Source: Azorhizobium oxalatiphilum
GTDB taxonomy: Bacteria; Pseudomonadota; Alphaproteobacteria; Rhizobiales; Xanthobacteraceae
Assembly (NCBI RefSeq): GCF_014635325.1
Contig: NZ_BMCT01000004.1
Location: forward strand, 1-64,000
Length of the DNA stretch: 64,000 bases
Direction of reading: 5' to 3'
Made by a program: the position numbers and the translations under genes
Notes under the pieces: generated by a model
What the model saw: the letters and a program-made list of their open reading frames with translations, nothing else
What the model was told of the DNA's origin: nothing
Databases searched by the model: none
In this document: positions 8,641-17,820 of the stretch, one piece after another
Layout of the letters: every line of letters starts with the position of its first letter
Numbering within the stretch: the stretch's first letter is position 1

Positions 8641-8665
8641 GGAACCGCCCGTCGTCCGGCCCGTT
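8641..8665 (+). promoter_or_regulatory. EcfG-type promoter of the GlsB/YeaQ-like gene
   Basis: GGAAC (8641-8645), 16 bases, CGTT (8662-8665): a perfect consensus match 28 bases before the ATG at 8694. Confidence 0.75.
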
Positions 8666-8693
8666 AAGCTCGTGCTGGACACGGGAGAGCTCA

Positions 8694-8945
8694 ATGGAAG
8701 ACGCGCAAATTGGTTGGATCGCGGCAATCATCATTGGCGGCTTGGCGGGCTGGATAGCCTCCGCTCTCATGGGTAGCGGCACCGGAATTTTCCTGAACAT
8801 CGTCCTCGGCATCGTTGGCGCGGCGGTGGCAAGCTTCCTCTTTGGTATCATCGGCGTCGGTTTCGGGGGTTGGATCGGCTATCTAGTCGCGGGCGTCCTG
8901 GGGGCCTGCATTCTGATCGGGCTGGCACGCGCTATCAGGCGCTAA
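8694..8945 (+). CDS. GlsB/YeaQ/YmgE-family stress membrane protein
   Basis: 83 residues with three Gly-rich membrane segments (starting IGWIAAIIIGGLAGWIASALM) and a basic C-terminal end, the layout of the transglycosylase-associated/GlsB family. ATG 8694 follows GGGAGAGC. It has a perfect EcfG-type promoter. The CsbD-like gene 52 bases downstream shows no promoter of its own, so they are probably one transcript ending at the terminator 9258-9291. The biochemical role of this family is unknown beyond stress induction. Confidence 0.9.
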   Translation: MEDAQIGWIAAIIIGGLAGWIASALMGSGTGIFLNIVLGIVGAAVASFLFGIIGVGFGGWIGYLVAGVLGACILIGLARAIRR

Positions 8946-8997
8946 CCTGCATCCCCAACGTTTCCTGAGCAGCGATCACGTATCAAGACCGGAGAAG

Positions 8998-9240
8998 ATG
9001 ATGGATTCCGATCGCATTGAAGGCGCCGCCACGCAATTTGCCGGACGCGCCAAAGAAGCCGCGGGCGCTATAACCGATAACGATAGTCTCCGCGGGGAGG
9101 GCTATTACGATCAAGCCACAGGCACGGCTAAGGAGCAATTCGGAAGAGCAAAGGATACCGTCGCTCATAACCCTTTAAGCTCTATCGTGGCAGCCGGACT
9201 GGTTGGCCTCGTGATTGGCTTCGTCATCGGACGCCGATAA
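8998..9240 (+). CDS. CsbD-like protein with C-terminal membrane anchor
   Basis: 80 residues: an N-terminal CsbD motif (DRIEGAATQFAGRAKEAAGAI) that normally marks small stress-response proteins, then a Gly/Ala-rich hydrophobic C-terminus (IVAAGLVGLVIGFVIG) ending in two Arg. The fused membrane tail resembles ElaB/YqjD proteins, so it may sit at the inner membrane. ATG 8998 and 9001 are both possible, after GGAGAAG. Co-transcription with the preceding stress gene is likely. Confidence 0.88.
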   Translation: MMDSDRIEGAATQFAGRAKEAAGAITDNDSLRGEGYYDQATGTAKEQFGRAKDTVAHNPLSSIVAAGLVGLVIGFVIGRR

Positions 9241-9257
9241 GCGTCCCTGTCTTCTCA

Positions 9258-9291
9258 AGCCCTCGCTCGCAGATCGCGACCGAGGGCTTTT
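9258..9291 (+). terminator. rho-independent terminator after the CsbD-like gene
   Basis: AGCCCTCG-CTCGC pairs with GCGA-CCGAGGGCT across a short loop, followed by TTTT, 18 bases after the stop. Confidence 0.75.
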
Positions 9292-9446
9292 GGGGGCTAG
9301 CCATGCGGATGCCCCGGTGCGCCTGTTACCCGCAATACGTTTCTTTCCCATGTGCGACGGTGCGACAGGAAGCGCAGAACGGCTAAGCACTCACTGTAAG
9401 TTGTGACCTTCACTCGAAACCGGTATCAATGCTTCCCGTCACGTAG

Positions 9447-12400
9447 GTGGTAACAGTGTCCGCTGACGATCGCGATCATCTCCCTTCGCTCGCCGCGCTG
9501 AAATCGAACGAGGTGGATCCAGGGGCACCGTCGGAGCAGACATGCGCTTCTGAATTTAATGTGATGTTCCGGGTAAGCGCCGACTGGAGCGAAGTGCGCC
9601 AGCTGGACGGACGCGTTTCCGAGACGGCGATACAGCCGGGCATAGGCTGGCTCGATGTGTTTGTGATCTCCGACGATCTCGGAGCCGCAAAATCGACAAT
9701 CCAAGAAGCTGTCCGCCACAAGTCTCTGCTGGAGTTGGAGCATCGCGCCAGGACGGGCGATGGCGGGATTTGTTGGCTGCACACGCGGGCTGCGCCAATC
9801 ATCGGCACAGATGGTGATGTCGTGGAATGGTTCGGCAGCATTTCCGATGTGACCGGCCGTCGTCGAGTTGAGGATGCACTGGCTGTCGTCGAGGAGCGAT
9901 TGCGACTCGCGGTCCGTGCGACGAACGATGCAATTTGGGACTGGGATTTCGCGACTGACCACGTATTCTGGAATGACGCTCTTGCGGCGACCTATGGATA
10001 CGCGCTGGCGGACGTGCTCCCGTCGGGTGAATGGTGGATCGCGCACATTCACGAAGATGACCGCACGCGTATTGATCTGAGCATTCACGCGGCGATCGAT
10101 GGCGAAGAGCAAAGCTGGAGCGATCAGTATCGCTTCCTGCGCGCCGACGGCAGCTATGCTTCAGTTCTGGACCGTGGTCACATCATCCGGGATTCTGATG
10201 GTCGCGCAATCCGGATGATCGGCGCGATGCTCGACCTCACCGAACTTCAGGCGAACCGCGTTGCCCTCGCCATCAGCGAAGAGCGCCTGAGGCTCGCCAC
10301 CCAAGCCGCTGATGTTGGTTTTTGGGACGTCGACGTCATCAACAACGTGCTGATCTGGCCCCCGATCGTGAAACGCATGTTCGGTATTTCCGCCGACGTG
10401 CCAATCTCCATGACGGATTTTTATGAGGGGCTCCACCCTGACGACCGATCTGAAACCGCTCAGGCCTACGCTGCTGCTTGCGATCCTCTCCAGCGCGCGT
10501 TGTACGAGGTCGAGTATCGGACGGTCGGCAAGGAAGACGGCTTGATCCGCTGGGTTGCGGCCAAGGGACGTGGGATCTTCGACGAAGGCGGCCGCTGCCT
10601 GAGGGTGGTGGGAACGGCAATAGACGTCACGGCTCGGAAGTCCGCCGAGCAGGCTTTGCGCGCAAGCGAAAGTCGCTTGCGGTTTCTCCGGCAGTTGGAC
10701 GAAGCCCTGCAAGCAAAGGAAGATGCGACCGGGGTGATGCGCCTAGCAGCAGAGATGCTGGCTCTTCATCTCCAGACGTCCCGTTGCGCCTATGCCGATG
10801 TCGACGGTGACAATGATCGCTTTATCATCCGGGATGACTATTCTGCTCCAGGCATTGATAGTTCCGCGGGGACATACAGTCTGGACTTGTTTGGTTCGCG
10901 TGCGGCGACGGACATGCGTGGTGGTCGAACGCTCATTGTGAGTGATGTTTCGCATGAGCTTGCTGCCGACAATGGAAGAGAAATGTTCCTATCCATCGGC
11001 ATCGGCGCGATAGTCTGCTGCCCCCTGGTCAAAGACGGTCGGCTGGTGGCGATGATGGCGGTTCATCAGGACCGCCCGCGTCACTGGAGCGACAATGACG
11101 TTGGCCTCGTCGAAGCCGTTGTCGAGCGATGCTGGGCGCATGTTCAGCGTGTCGGCGCCGAGGCCAGACTGCGCGCCAGCGAGGAACAGTATCGAACCCT
11201 GTTCGAAGCTGTCGATGTCGGTTTCTGCGTGGCCGAGGTCAAGTTCGATGGGGACCGTGCCGTCGACTATCGCTTCGAGGAGGGAAACCCGGCTTTCGAA
11301 CGTCAGACCGGCTTGGTCGGTGCGGTGGGGAGGTGGGCCAGCGACCTCGTCCCCAACCTCGAACAGCACTGGTTCGACACCTATGGCCACGTCGCCCGTA
11401 CCGGCCAAGCCGTGCGGTTCGAGAACGGCTCAGACGCAATGGGGCGGTGGTTCGATGTTCATGCCTTCCGTACCGGCAAACCTGAGCAGAACCGGGTGGC
11501 GATCCTTTTCAACGACATCAGCGCCCGCAAAGCGGCTGAGGATCGGCTTCGTGAGCTGAATACCTCGCTGGAGCGGCAAGTGTCGGAACGCACCGCTGAG
11601 ATCCAACGCTATCAGGAAATCATCGAGGCAACCGTGTCGCCGATCTGCTCCTTCGACACGCATTACCGCCTGACCGCTTTCAACAAGGCGCACGTTGATG
11701 AGTTTCGGCGAGTCAACGGCTTTGATGCCCAGTTGGGGGACGTCCTGCCCGACCATCTCATCCCAGACCAGCGCCGTGTCATGCTCAAGCTGATGGACAG
11801 GGCGCTCGCGGGCGAGAGATTTACCGTCATCGAGGCATTCGGCCGTCCCGAGTTCGGTACGCCCTCCTGGGAGATCACCTTTACCCCTCTACGAAATGAA
11901 ATCGGGCAGGTCATCGGCGCCTTCAATGTCGCTCAGGACGTCACTGAGAAGCTTCAGGCTGAGGCGGACTTGGCGGCCGCACAGGAGGCTCTGAGGCAAA
12001 GCCAGAAGATGGAGGCGATGGGCAGCCTCACTGGGGGCGTCGCACATGACTTCAACAACCTGCTCACTCCTATCGTTGGCAGTCTGGATATGCTGCAACG
12101 ACGAGGGGTCGGAGGCGACCGCGAACAACGCCTCATCGCTGGTGCGATGCAGTCAGCCGAGCGTGCGCGGGTCTTGGTGCAGCGGCTGCTCGCGTTTGCC
12201 CGCCGACAGCCTCTTCAGCCACGGCCAGTCAATGTGGGATCACTCGTCACCGGAATGGCCGAACTCGTTGCAAGCACATCCGGGCCGCAGACGCGCGTTG
12301 AGGTCGACGTCCAGGACAATCTTCCGTCGGCTGTGGCTGACCAGAACCAGCTCGAGATGGCCATCCTCAATCTCAGCGTGAATGCACGCGACGCGATGCC

Positions 12401-13100
12401 CAACGGCGGACGTTTGACAGTGGCAGCACGGGCAATCGACGTTGCCTATGGAGAGCATCCCTCTCTCAGGCCCGGTCGTTATGTTCGTTTATCTGTAGCG
12501 GATACCGGAAGCGGCATGGATGCTGCGACGTTGAAGCGAGCAGTTGAGCCCTTCTTCTCAACCAAGGGGATTGGAAAGGGGACGGGGCTCGGACTGTCGA
12601 TGGTCCATGGACTTGCCGCACAGCTCGGCGGAGTGCTGACGATCGACAGCCGCATAGGCGTCGGAACGAATGTGCAGCTCTGGTTGCCGACGACTTCCGA
12701 TACTCAAGAGGTTTCAGGGATTCCGGATCAAGTCAGCCCGCCATCCCGCGCGGGTCATGTTTTGCTCGTGGACGATGAGGATGTCGTCCGAGCCAGCACT
12801 GCGGACATGCTGAGTGAGCTTGGGTATTATGTAACCGAGGCAAAGTCGGCGGAGGATGCAGCTCGAATGCTGGATAGGGGATTGAACCCTGATCTGCTCG
12901 TCACTGACCACCTGATGCCGGGCAAGAGCGGCACCGACCTGGCCCGCGAATTCATCTCCCGCTCGCCTGACAAGCGCGTGCTCATTATTTCTGGCTACGC
13001 TGAAGTGGAGGGTATAGCCCCCGATCTTCCCCGGTTGGTCAAGCCATTCCGCATGTCCGACCTTGCAAACGCACTTGCCGCAAGTTCTCTGGAGGCATAA
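9447..13100 (+). CDS. multi-PAS/GAF hybrid histidine kinase-response regulator
   Basis: A 1217-residue sensor. The input is a run of PAS domains (about residues 20-140, 150-270, 275-395), a GAF domain (about 410-555), and further PAS/PAC-like domains (about 560-690 and 700-835). Then come HisKA with the phosphoacceptor in GGVAHDFNNLLTP, HATPase with N box (NLSVNARDAM), G1 (DTGSGMD) and G2 (GKGTGLGLSM), and a receiver with LLVDDEDVV and Asp in TDHLMPG. No membrane segment, so a cytoplasmic sensor. The only usable start is GTG 9447 or GTG 9456, since ATG 9429 in the same frame hits a stop at once. The ligand is unknown. No DNA-binding output is attached; it is convergent with a second hybrid kinase. 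Confidence 0.9.
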   Translation: MVTVSADDRDHLPSLAALKSNEVDPGAPSEQTCASEFNVMFRVSADWSEVRQLDGRVSETAIQPGIGWLDVFVISDDLGAAKSTIQEAVRHKSLLELEHRARTGDGGICWLHTRAAPIIGTDGDVVEWFGSISDVTGRRRVEDALAVVEERLRLAVRATNDAIWDWDFATDHVFWNDALAATYGYALADVLPSGEWWIAHIHEDDRTRIDLSIHAAIDGEEQSWSDQYRFLRADGSYASVLDRGHIIRDSDGRAIRMIGAMLDLTELQANRVALAISEERLRLATQAADVGFWDVDVINNVLIWPPIVKRMFGISADVPISMTDFYEGLHPDDRSETAQAYAAACDPLQRALYEVEYRTVGKEDGLIRWVAAKGRGIFDEGGRCLRVVGTAIDVTARKSAEQALRASESRLRFLRQLDEALQAKEDATGVMRLAAEMLALHLQTSRCAYADVDGDNDRFIIRDDYSAPGIDSSAGTYSLDLFGSRAATDMRGGRTLIVSDVSHELAADNGREMFLSIGIGAIVCCPLVKDGRLVAMMAVHQDRPRHWSDNDVGLVEAVVERCWAHVQRVGAEARLRASEEQYRTLFEAVDVGFCVAEVKFDGDRAVDYRFEEGNPAFERQTGLVGAVGRWASDLVPNLEQHWFDTYGHVARTGQAVRFENGSDAMGRWFDVHAFRTGKPEQNRVAILFNDISARKAAEDRLRELNTSLERQVSERTAEIQRYQEIIEATVSPICSFDTHYRLTAFNKAHVDEFRRVNGFDAQLGDVLPDHLIPDQRRVMLKLMDRALAGERFTVIEAFGRPEFGTPSWEITFTPLRNEIGQVIGAFNVAQDVTEKLQAEADLAAAQEALRQSQKMEAMGSLTGGVAHDFNNLLTPIVGSLDMLQRRGVGGDREQRLIAGAMQSAERARVLVQRLLAFARRQPLQPRPVNVGSLVTGMAELVASTSGPQTRVEVDVQDNLPSAVADQNQLEMAILNLSVNARDAMPNGGRLTVAARAIDVAYGEHPSLRPGRYVRLSVADTGSGMDAATLKRAVEPFFSTKGIGKGTGLGLSMVHGLAAQLGGVLTIDSRIGVGTNVQLWLPTTSDTQEVSGIPDQVSPPSRAGHVLLVDDEDVVRASTADMLSELGYYVTEAKSAEDAARMLDRGLNPDLLVTDHLMPGKSGTDLAREFISRSPDKRVLIISGYAEVEGIAPDLPRLVKPFRMSDLANALAASSLEA

Positions 13101-13175
13101 TCGGCCAAGGCTGTAGCCGCTTGTTTGCATCAGAACGAGACTCAGTAACATCTGGGTCCGATGCGGTGCTCGCGT

Positions 13176-15362
13176 TTAGTTCGACTGTTTCGCCAAGGCC
13201 CGGCGAAGCGCACTGGCGAGGTCCTCGATCGTGTACGGTTTGTGGATGAGGTCAAAAGACTGGCGGCGGGTTTCGGAGAGGGCTCGGCTGTAGCCGCTGG
13301 TCAATACCACCGGGAGCGTCCGATATGTCCGGCCTAGCTCTTCCGCCAGCTCGATGCCTGTCATCTCGGGCATCATTACGTCAGAAAACACAATCTGGAA
13401 GCGAGACGGATCGGCGGCGATCAAGCGAAGAGCCTCGCGCCCATCGCTAACCAATTCGGCACCATATCCCAGCTCACGGACGGCTTGTTCAGCAAAGCTG
13501 CCGACTTCGGGATTGTCTTCGACGATCAGGACGTTGGCGCTGATTTTGTCGGACGAGATCAGCTTCCTGTCTTTCGGTCCGACCTTCCGTTCGCCGACGG
13601 TGCTGCGCGGGAGGTAGATCGTGAATGTTGTGCCATTTTCCTCGGATGTTTCCACCTCGACGTCGCCCCCTGATTGCTTCGCGAACCCAATCACCTGGGA
13701 CAGGCCAAGCCCAGTACCTTCACCGATATTCTTGGTGGTGAAGAACGGCTCAAAGATGCGGTCGATCACTTCCGCTGGGATGCCGGTGCCGGTGTCTTTG
13801 ATGGAAATCGCCACATAGTCACCTTCGATCGGCGGATGCGTCCTGAGCGCCGGTATCCGATCCTCCCGCCGCGTTGCGATGGTGAGCGAGCCACATCCAC
13901 CCATGGCGTCGCGCGCATTGGATGCCAGGTTCATGATGGTGGTGTCGAGCTGTGTTCGATCCGCAAGGATGAAGCAGTCCTGGCACAGATCCAGCTTCAC
14001 TTTGATCCTTGAGCCGACGAGCGCGCTTATCATTTCTCCGATCGCCTCGAGTCCCTCGCCAACATCAAAAAGCTCGGGCTTCAGGGCTTGCCGCCGCGCG
14101 AAGGCCAGAAGCTGACTCGTTAGTCGGGCTGCGCGATCGGCGGTGTCCATGATCGCATCGACGAAGCGCGCTCTTTTGTCCTCGGCCAGATCGGGACGGC
14201 GCAACAGTTCAGCCGATCCCCGGATTACGGTAAGTAGGTTGTTGAAGTCGTGGGCAACGCCACCGGTCAACTGCCCGATTGCCTCAAGCTTCTGCGCCTG
14301 ACGCAATGCCTCGTGTGCCTGCTCGCGGTCCGCCAGGACCTCAAGGACGCGGGCGTCGAGTGTCTCGGTCAACTTTTGAAGGTTGATCTCGGTCCGGCGG
14401 CGATCAGTGATGTCGTTGAACATGACCGCGACCTGTCGGTCCGTCGCCTCGCCGATACGGAATGCGTAGACATCGTAGTATCGACCAAGCGCATCGGCAG
14501 AATGCTCAAACCGGGTAGGCTCACCAGTGATGGCGACCTGACCGTAGATGTCGAACCAATGCTGCTCGTGCTGGGGCACCATGTCGCGCACCCATTTGCC
14601 TTCAGCCTCAGTCAGGCCAGTGTTGCGAACGAATGCGTCGTTCACCTCGACGAAGCGATAATCGACAGGACGCGTCCGCTCATCGAATTTCATTTCGATC
14701 ACGCAGAAGCCCGCGTCGATCGACATGAAAAGGGAGCGATAGCGCTCCCGGCTCCGGGAGAGCGCAGCGTCGGCGGATTTCCGCGCGTCGACTTCGTTGG
14801 CGAGCGCTTTCGTTCTGCTGTCTGCCTCAACGAGGGTTCGCCGGAGCTCGAGTTGCGTCATCACCTGACGAGCGAGGACTTCCAACGTGAGGCGTTGCCG
14901 GGCTGTGATACCGTCTGGCCTTGGTTGGCGATCCAAGACACAGACCGTGCCGAGCGGCAGGCCGTCGGCAGTCTTCAGCAATGCGCCCGCATAAAAGCGT
15001 AGTCCGTTTTCGGCCGTCACAAGCGGGTTGCAGTCGAAGCGAGGATCGAGGCGTGTGTCCTGCACCACCATCAGGTCGTCCTGGAGGATGGCATGAGCGC
15101 AGATCGAAACCTCGAGCGGCAGCTCTGGCGCTCCCACACCGACTTCAGCCTTGAACCATTGACGACCGGTGGCGATGAAGTTGACCACTCCGATGGGCGC
15201 ATCGAATGCAGCCGCTGCCAGTTCCGCGATATCGTCGAATTGCTTTTCTCGTGGCGTATCGAGGACGCGGTAGGCGTTCAGTGCCGCAATACGATCGCTT
15301 TCCAGCCACCCAAGCTGTTGTTGTTCGGATTGAGACGCATCATCGGGCGGGAACGAAACCAT
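13176..15362 (-). CDS. GAF-PAS hybrid histidine kinase with receiver
   Basis: 728 residues: GAF domain (about 30-170, with ICAHAILQDDLMVVQDT), a PAS domain (about 205-325), a coiled linker, HisKA (GGVAHDFNNLLTVIRG), HATPase (NLASNARDAMGG, DTGTGIP, GEGTGLGLSQ) and a C-terminal receiver (VLIVEDNPEVG, phospho-Asp in FSDVMMPEMTG). It is soluble. The kinase core and PAS strongly resemble the last part of the convergent kinase at 9447, suggesting paralogues. A perfect EcfG-type promoter (15411-15435) precedes it, placing it in the stress regulon. It may feed that regulon's phosphorelay or an unlinked one; no partner gene is adjacent. Confidence 0.9.
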   Translation of the reverse strand: MVSFPPDDASQSEQQQLGWLESDRIAALNAYRVLDTPREKQFDDIAELAAAAFDAPIGVVNFIATGRQWFKAEVGVGAPELPLEVSICAHAILQDDLMVVQDTRLDPRFDCNPLVTAENGLRFYAGALLKTADGLPLGTVCVLDRQPRPDGITARQRLTLEVLARQVMTQLELRRTLVEADSRTKALANEVDARKSADAALSRSRERYRSLFMSIDAGFCVIEMKFDERTRPVDYRFVEVNDAFVRNTGLTEAEGKWVRDMVPQHEQHWFDIYGQVAITGEPTRFEHSADALGRYYDVYAFRIGEATDRQVAVMFNDITDRRRTEINLQKLTETLDARVLEVLADREQAHEALRQAQKLEAIGQLTGGVAHDFNNLLTVIRGSAELLRRPDLAEDKRARFVDAIMDTADRAARLTSQLLAFARRQALKPELFDVGEGLEAIGEMISALVGSRIKVKLDLCQDCFILADRTQLDTTIMNLASNARDAMGGCGSLTIATRREDRIPALRTHPPIEGDYVAISIKDTGTGIPAEVIDRIFEPFFTTKNIGEGTGLGLSQVIGFAKQSGGDVEVETSEENGTTFTIYLPRSTVGERKVGPKDRKLISSDKISANVLIVEDNPEVGSFAEQAVRELGYGAELVSDGREALRLIAADPSRFQIVFSDVMMPEMTGIELAEELGRTYRTLPVVLTSGYSRALSETRRQSFDLIHKPYTIEDLASALRRALAKQSN

Positions 15363-15410
15363 TCTTGACCTTGACCGTTATGCATGGCTTAGGGCTGCCA
15401 TCCCATCCTG

Positions 15411-15435
15411 AACGGCGCTTCATTCACCGGGTTCC
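15411..15435 (-). promoter_or_regulatory. EcfG-type promoter of the GAF-PAS hybrid kinase
   Basis: Minus strand GGAAC, 16 bases, CGTT: perfect consensus, 49 bases before the start codon at 15362. Confidence 0.72.
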
Positions 15436-15486
15436 CGCAGCTCTCTCGCAGAAGCGAAGTCATTGATTTCCGATTCAAAATTCCAG

Positions 15487-15511
15487 GGAACACTCACGTC
15501 CCGAATCAGTT
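15487..15511 (+). promoter_or_regulatory. possible EcfG-type promoter of the ku operon
   Basis: GGAAC (15487-15491), 16 bases, AGTT (15508-15511), ending 36 bases before the ATG at 15548. One base of the -10 deviates. Confidence 0.5.
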
Positions 15512-15547
15512 CGCAGACTCGTCAAGGTTGTGTCCGGAGGACGTGTC

Positions 15548-16417
15548 ATGGCGACAGCGCGAGCGAACTGGAAGGGCTTCATCAAATTTGGTGAGGTGGC
15601 GTGTTCGGTTGGGCTGTACACCGCCGTCTCAACGAGCGAGCGGATCGCCTTTAACACCCTCAATCGCGCGACGGGCAACCGGGTGAAGCGAGAGTTCGTA
15701 GATAGCGAGACCGGCAATCCCGTGGAGCGGGATGACCAGGTGAAAGGCTACGAGATCGAAAATGGCGATTTCATCGTGCTTGAACCAGAGGAGATCGCCG
15801 CAGCCGTCCCGGAGAGCAACAAGACGCTGACGATCGAGACGTTCATTCCGTGCAGCGAGATCGAGGACGTCTATTTTGACAAGCCCTACTATCTGGCGCC
15901 GGATAAAATGGGGGCCGACGCATTCGTTCTGCTGCGGGATGGGATGAGGAAGGCCAAGGTGGCGGCCCTAGCGCGCACCGTCCTTTTCCGTCGGCTCCGC
16001 ACCGTGCTCATCCGGCCTCACGGAAGTGGCCTGATCGGGACCACGCTGAATTTCGACTACGAGGTGCGCTCTGCCGAGCAGGCGTTTGAAGATCTTCCCG
16101 AGGTCAAGGTCGAAGGGGAGATGCTGGATCTGGCCCAGCACATTATCGCGACGAAGACGGGCGAGTTTGATCCCCGCACCATGGATGACCGTTACGATGC
16201 TGCACTAGCCGCGCTCGTGAAGGCGAAAATCGAAGGCAAGCCACTGCCGAAGCGGAAGACGAAAGCACCTGCAAAGACGAGCGATCTCCTGGCGGCGCTG
16301 CGCGAAAGCGCCGGCGTGAAATCTGCCGCGAAGCCCAAGGCGAAGCAGAAACCCGGCACATCGTCCGCCACGCGCAGAAGGGCGACGAAGCCAGCCTGCA
16401 AGCACAAGGCAGCCTGA
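15548..16417 (+). CDS. ku: Ku protein (non-homologous end joining), copy 1
   Basis: A 289-residue bacterial Ku homologue that binds DNA ends as a homodimer and recruits LigD. It begins MATARANWKGFIKFGEVACSV, typical of the Ku beta-barrel start (W-K-G-x-I-x-F/L-G), with the conserved 'YYLAPDK' and 'VALARTVLF'-type segments, and ends in a Lys/Ala-rich basic tail from about residue 235. ATG 15548 is preceded by GGAGG; an upstream in-frame GTG is less likely. The second ku follows after 10 bases. Rhizobial genomes often carry several Ku paralogues that pair with different ligases. Confidence 0.95.
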   Translation: MATARANWKGFIKFGEVACSVGLYTAVSTSERIAFNTLNRATGNRVKREFVDSETGNPVERDDQVKGYEIENGDFIVLEPEEIAAAVPESNKTLTIETFIPCSEIEDVYFDKPYYLAPDKMGADAFVLLRDGMRKAKVAALARTVLFRRLRTVLIRPHGSGLIGTTLNFDYEVRSAEQAFEDLPEVKVEGEMLDLAQHIIATKTGEFDPRTMDDRYDAALAALVKAKIEGKPLPKRKTKAPAKTSDLLAALRESAGVKSAAKPKAKQKPGTSSATRRRATKPACKHKAA

Positions 16418-16427
16418 GGAGGGAGCC

Positions 16428-17246
16428 ATGGCCGTCCGCCCGTACTGGAAAGGCTACTTGAAGCTTTCGTTGGTGACGTGCCCGGTGCAGATGATGCCGG
16501 CGACGACGGACTCGGAGAAGGTTCGCTTCCATACTCTCAATCGAGGGACGAACAACCGCGTTGTCAGCCACTATGTCGATTCCGTCACGGGCGATGAGGT
16601 GGCGGAAGACGATGAGGTGAAAGGCTATCAGCAGGGCGAGGACGACTACGTGATGCTCGAGGATGAGGAGCTGGAGAACGTCGCCCTGGAGAGCACACGG
16701 ACAATCGACATCGAGGTCTTCGCACCACGCGACAGCATCGAATGGATCTGGCTTGAGGCTCCCTACTACCTCTCGCCGAACGATCCGGTCGGACAGGAGG
16801 CGTTCGCGGTGATCCAGGGTGCCATGGCGGCGGAAGATATGGTCGGTATATCACGGCTCGTGATTGGCCGCCGCGAACGCGCTGTCATGCTCATTCCTCG
16901 CGGCAAAGGCATCGTCGTTTGGACGCTGAGATACGGCGACGAGGTTCGCGATGAGGACGAGTTCTTTCGCGGCATCGATAAGGCCTCAGGAGGCGCCGAG
17001 GCCGTTCCGCTGATCCAGCAGTTCATCAAGAAAAATACCCGCCACTGGGACGGAAGCCTGGTTGGGGACCCCGTCCAGGACAAGCTCCTAGATATCATCC
17101 AGTCCAAACGGAAGAAGTCGAAGCGCGTCAGCCGAGCCAAAGCTACCGAGGCAGAACCAAAGCCTACCAACGTGGTAAGCATCATGGACGCATTGCGCCG
17201 CTCCTTGAAAAGCGAAGGCGGGTCGCCCAAACGCCGCTCCTCGTAA
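16428..17246 (+). CDS. ku: Ku protein (non-homologous end joining), copy 2
   Basis: 272 residues, homologous to the preceding Ku throughout (start MAVRPYWKGYLKLSLVTCPVQ, then 'APYYLSPNDPVGQEAF', and the RLVIGRRERAVML strand). It has a shorter basic tail than copy 1. GGAGGGAGCC precedes ATG 16428. It is translated with copy 1 as an operon. The two copies have clearly diverged, so this is an old duplication, perhaps giving a Ku heterodimer as proposed for rhizobial paralogues. The cognate ligD lies 2.7 kb downstream on the other strand. Confidence 0.95.
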   Translation: MAVRPYWKGYLKLSLVTCPVQMMPATTDSEKVRFHTLNRGTNNRVVSHYVDSVTGDEVAEDDEVKGYQQGEDDYVMLEDEELENVALESTRTIDIEVFAPRDSIEWIWLEAPYYLSPNDPVGQEAFAVIQGAMAAEDMVGISRLVIGRRERAVMLIPRGKGIVVWTLRYGDEVRDEDEFFRGIDKASGGAEAVPLIQQFIKKNTRHWDGSLVGDPVQDKLLDIIQSKRKKSKRVSRAKATEAEPKPTNVVSIMDALRRSLKSEGGSPKRRSS

Positions 17247-17271
17247 GGAAGAGCAACCCCTCCGGCACAGA

Positions 17272-17820
17272 TCAGACCCTTTCGCTTTCCTTCGCGACTG
17301 CGGTGAGCTGGAACATGAATGGTGCGTCCGTCCCACGAAGGTCCATGGCTCCGATCACGGATTGATCCGGGGAACGGCGGAAGTGGTCGATGATGGGAAG
17401 GTCATCGTAGATCATCGCCGCACTCTCGCTCCCGCGATAGCGCACCGTTCGCAGGCGAGCTTTCGGGGCGGATGTGGCCATGAAGGTGCGAAGCGATCGG
17501 AACACAGCTAACGCGACCGGATTTCGTGCCAAGAAGGGTGCGCGCAGTAGGATCCCTATAGGGACCAGAGCCGGATTGACCGCGACAAGCTGGTCGGGCG
17601 TTCCGAAAAGCAGAGGATCCACCGTTTCGGCGTCGGAGAAGCGTTTACCGAACCAACCAGCGGGCTCCAAAATGCCGTCCAGTGGGTGACCGGTCGGCAA
17701 CTCGCGCCCCCGCCATAGGCCGCCCATATCAGAAACTGACACGGGCGGGAGCGTATCGAAATATGCAAGCGCATCCCGGCTTGCCGCACCATCAGGGGGC
17801 AACGGTGATGTCGCCTTCAT
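17272..17820 (-). CDS. DUF4334 / GXWXG-domain protein
   Basis: About 182 residues from ATG 17820 (MKATSPLPPDG). The N-terminal half carries a GXWXG-type core (DMGGLWRGRELPTGHPLDG). The C-terminal half has the DUF4334 region ('LRTVRYRGSESAAMIYDDLPIIDHFR' in two conserved blocks) and ends with 'MFQLTAV'. This lipocalin-like family has no established function. Its start lies inside the end of the PNPOx-like gene (29-base overlap), so both are expressed from the PNPOx promoter. Confidence 0.8.
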   Translation of the reverse strand: MKATSPLPPDGAASRDALAYFDTLPPVSVSDMGGLWRGRELPTGHPLDGILEPAGWFGKRFSDAETVDPLLFGTPDQLVAVNPALVPIGILLRAPFLARNPVALAVFRSLRTFMATSAPKARLRTVRYRGSESAAMIYDDLPIIDHFRRSPDQSVIGAMDLRGTDAPFMFQLTAVAKESERV

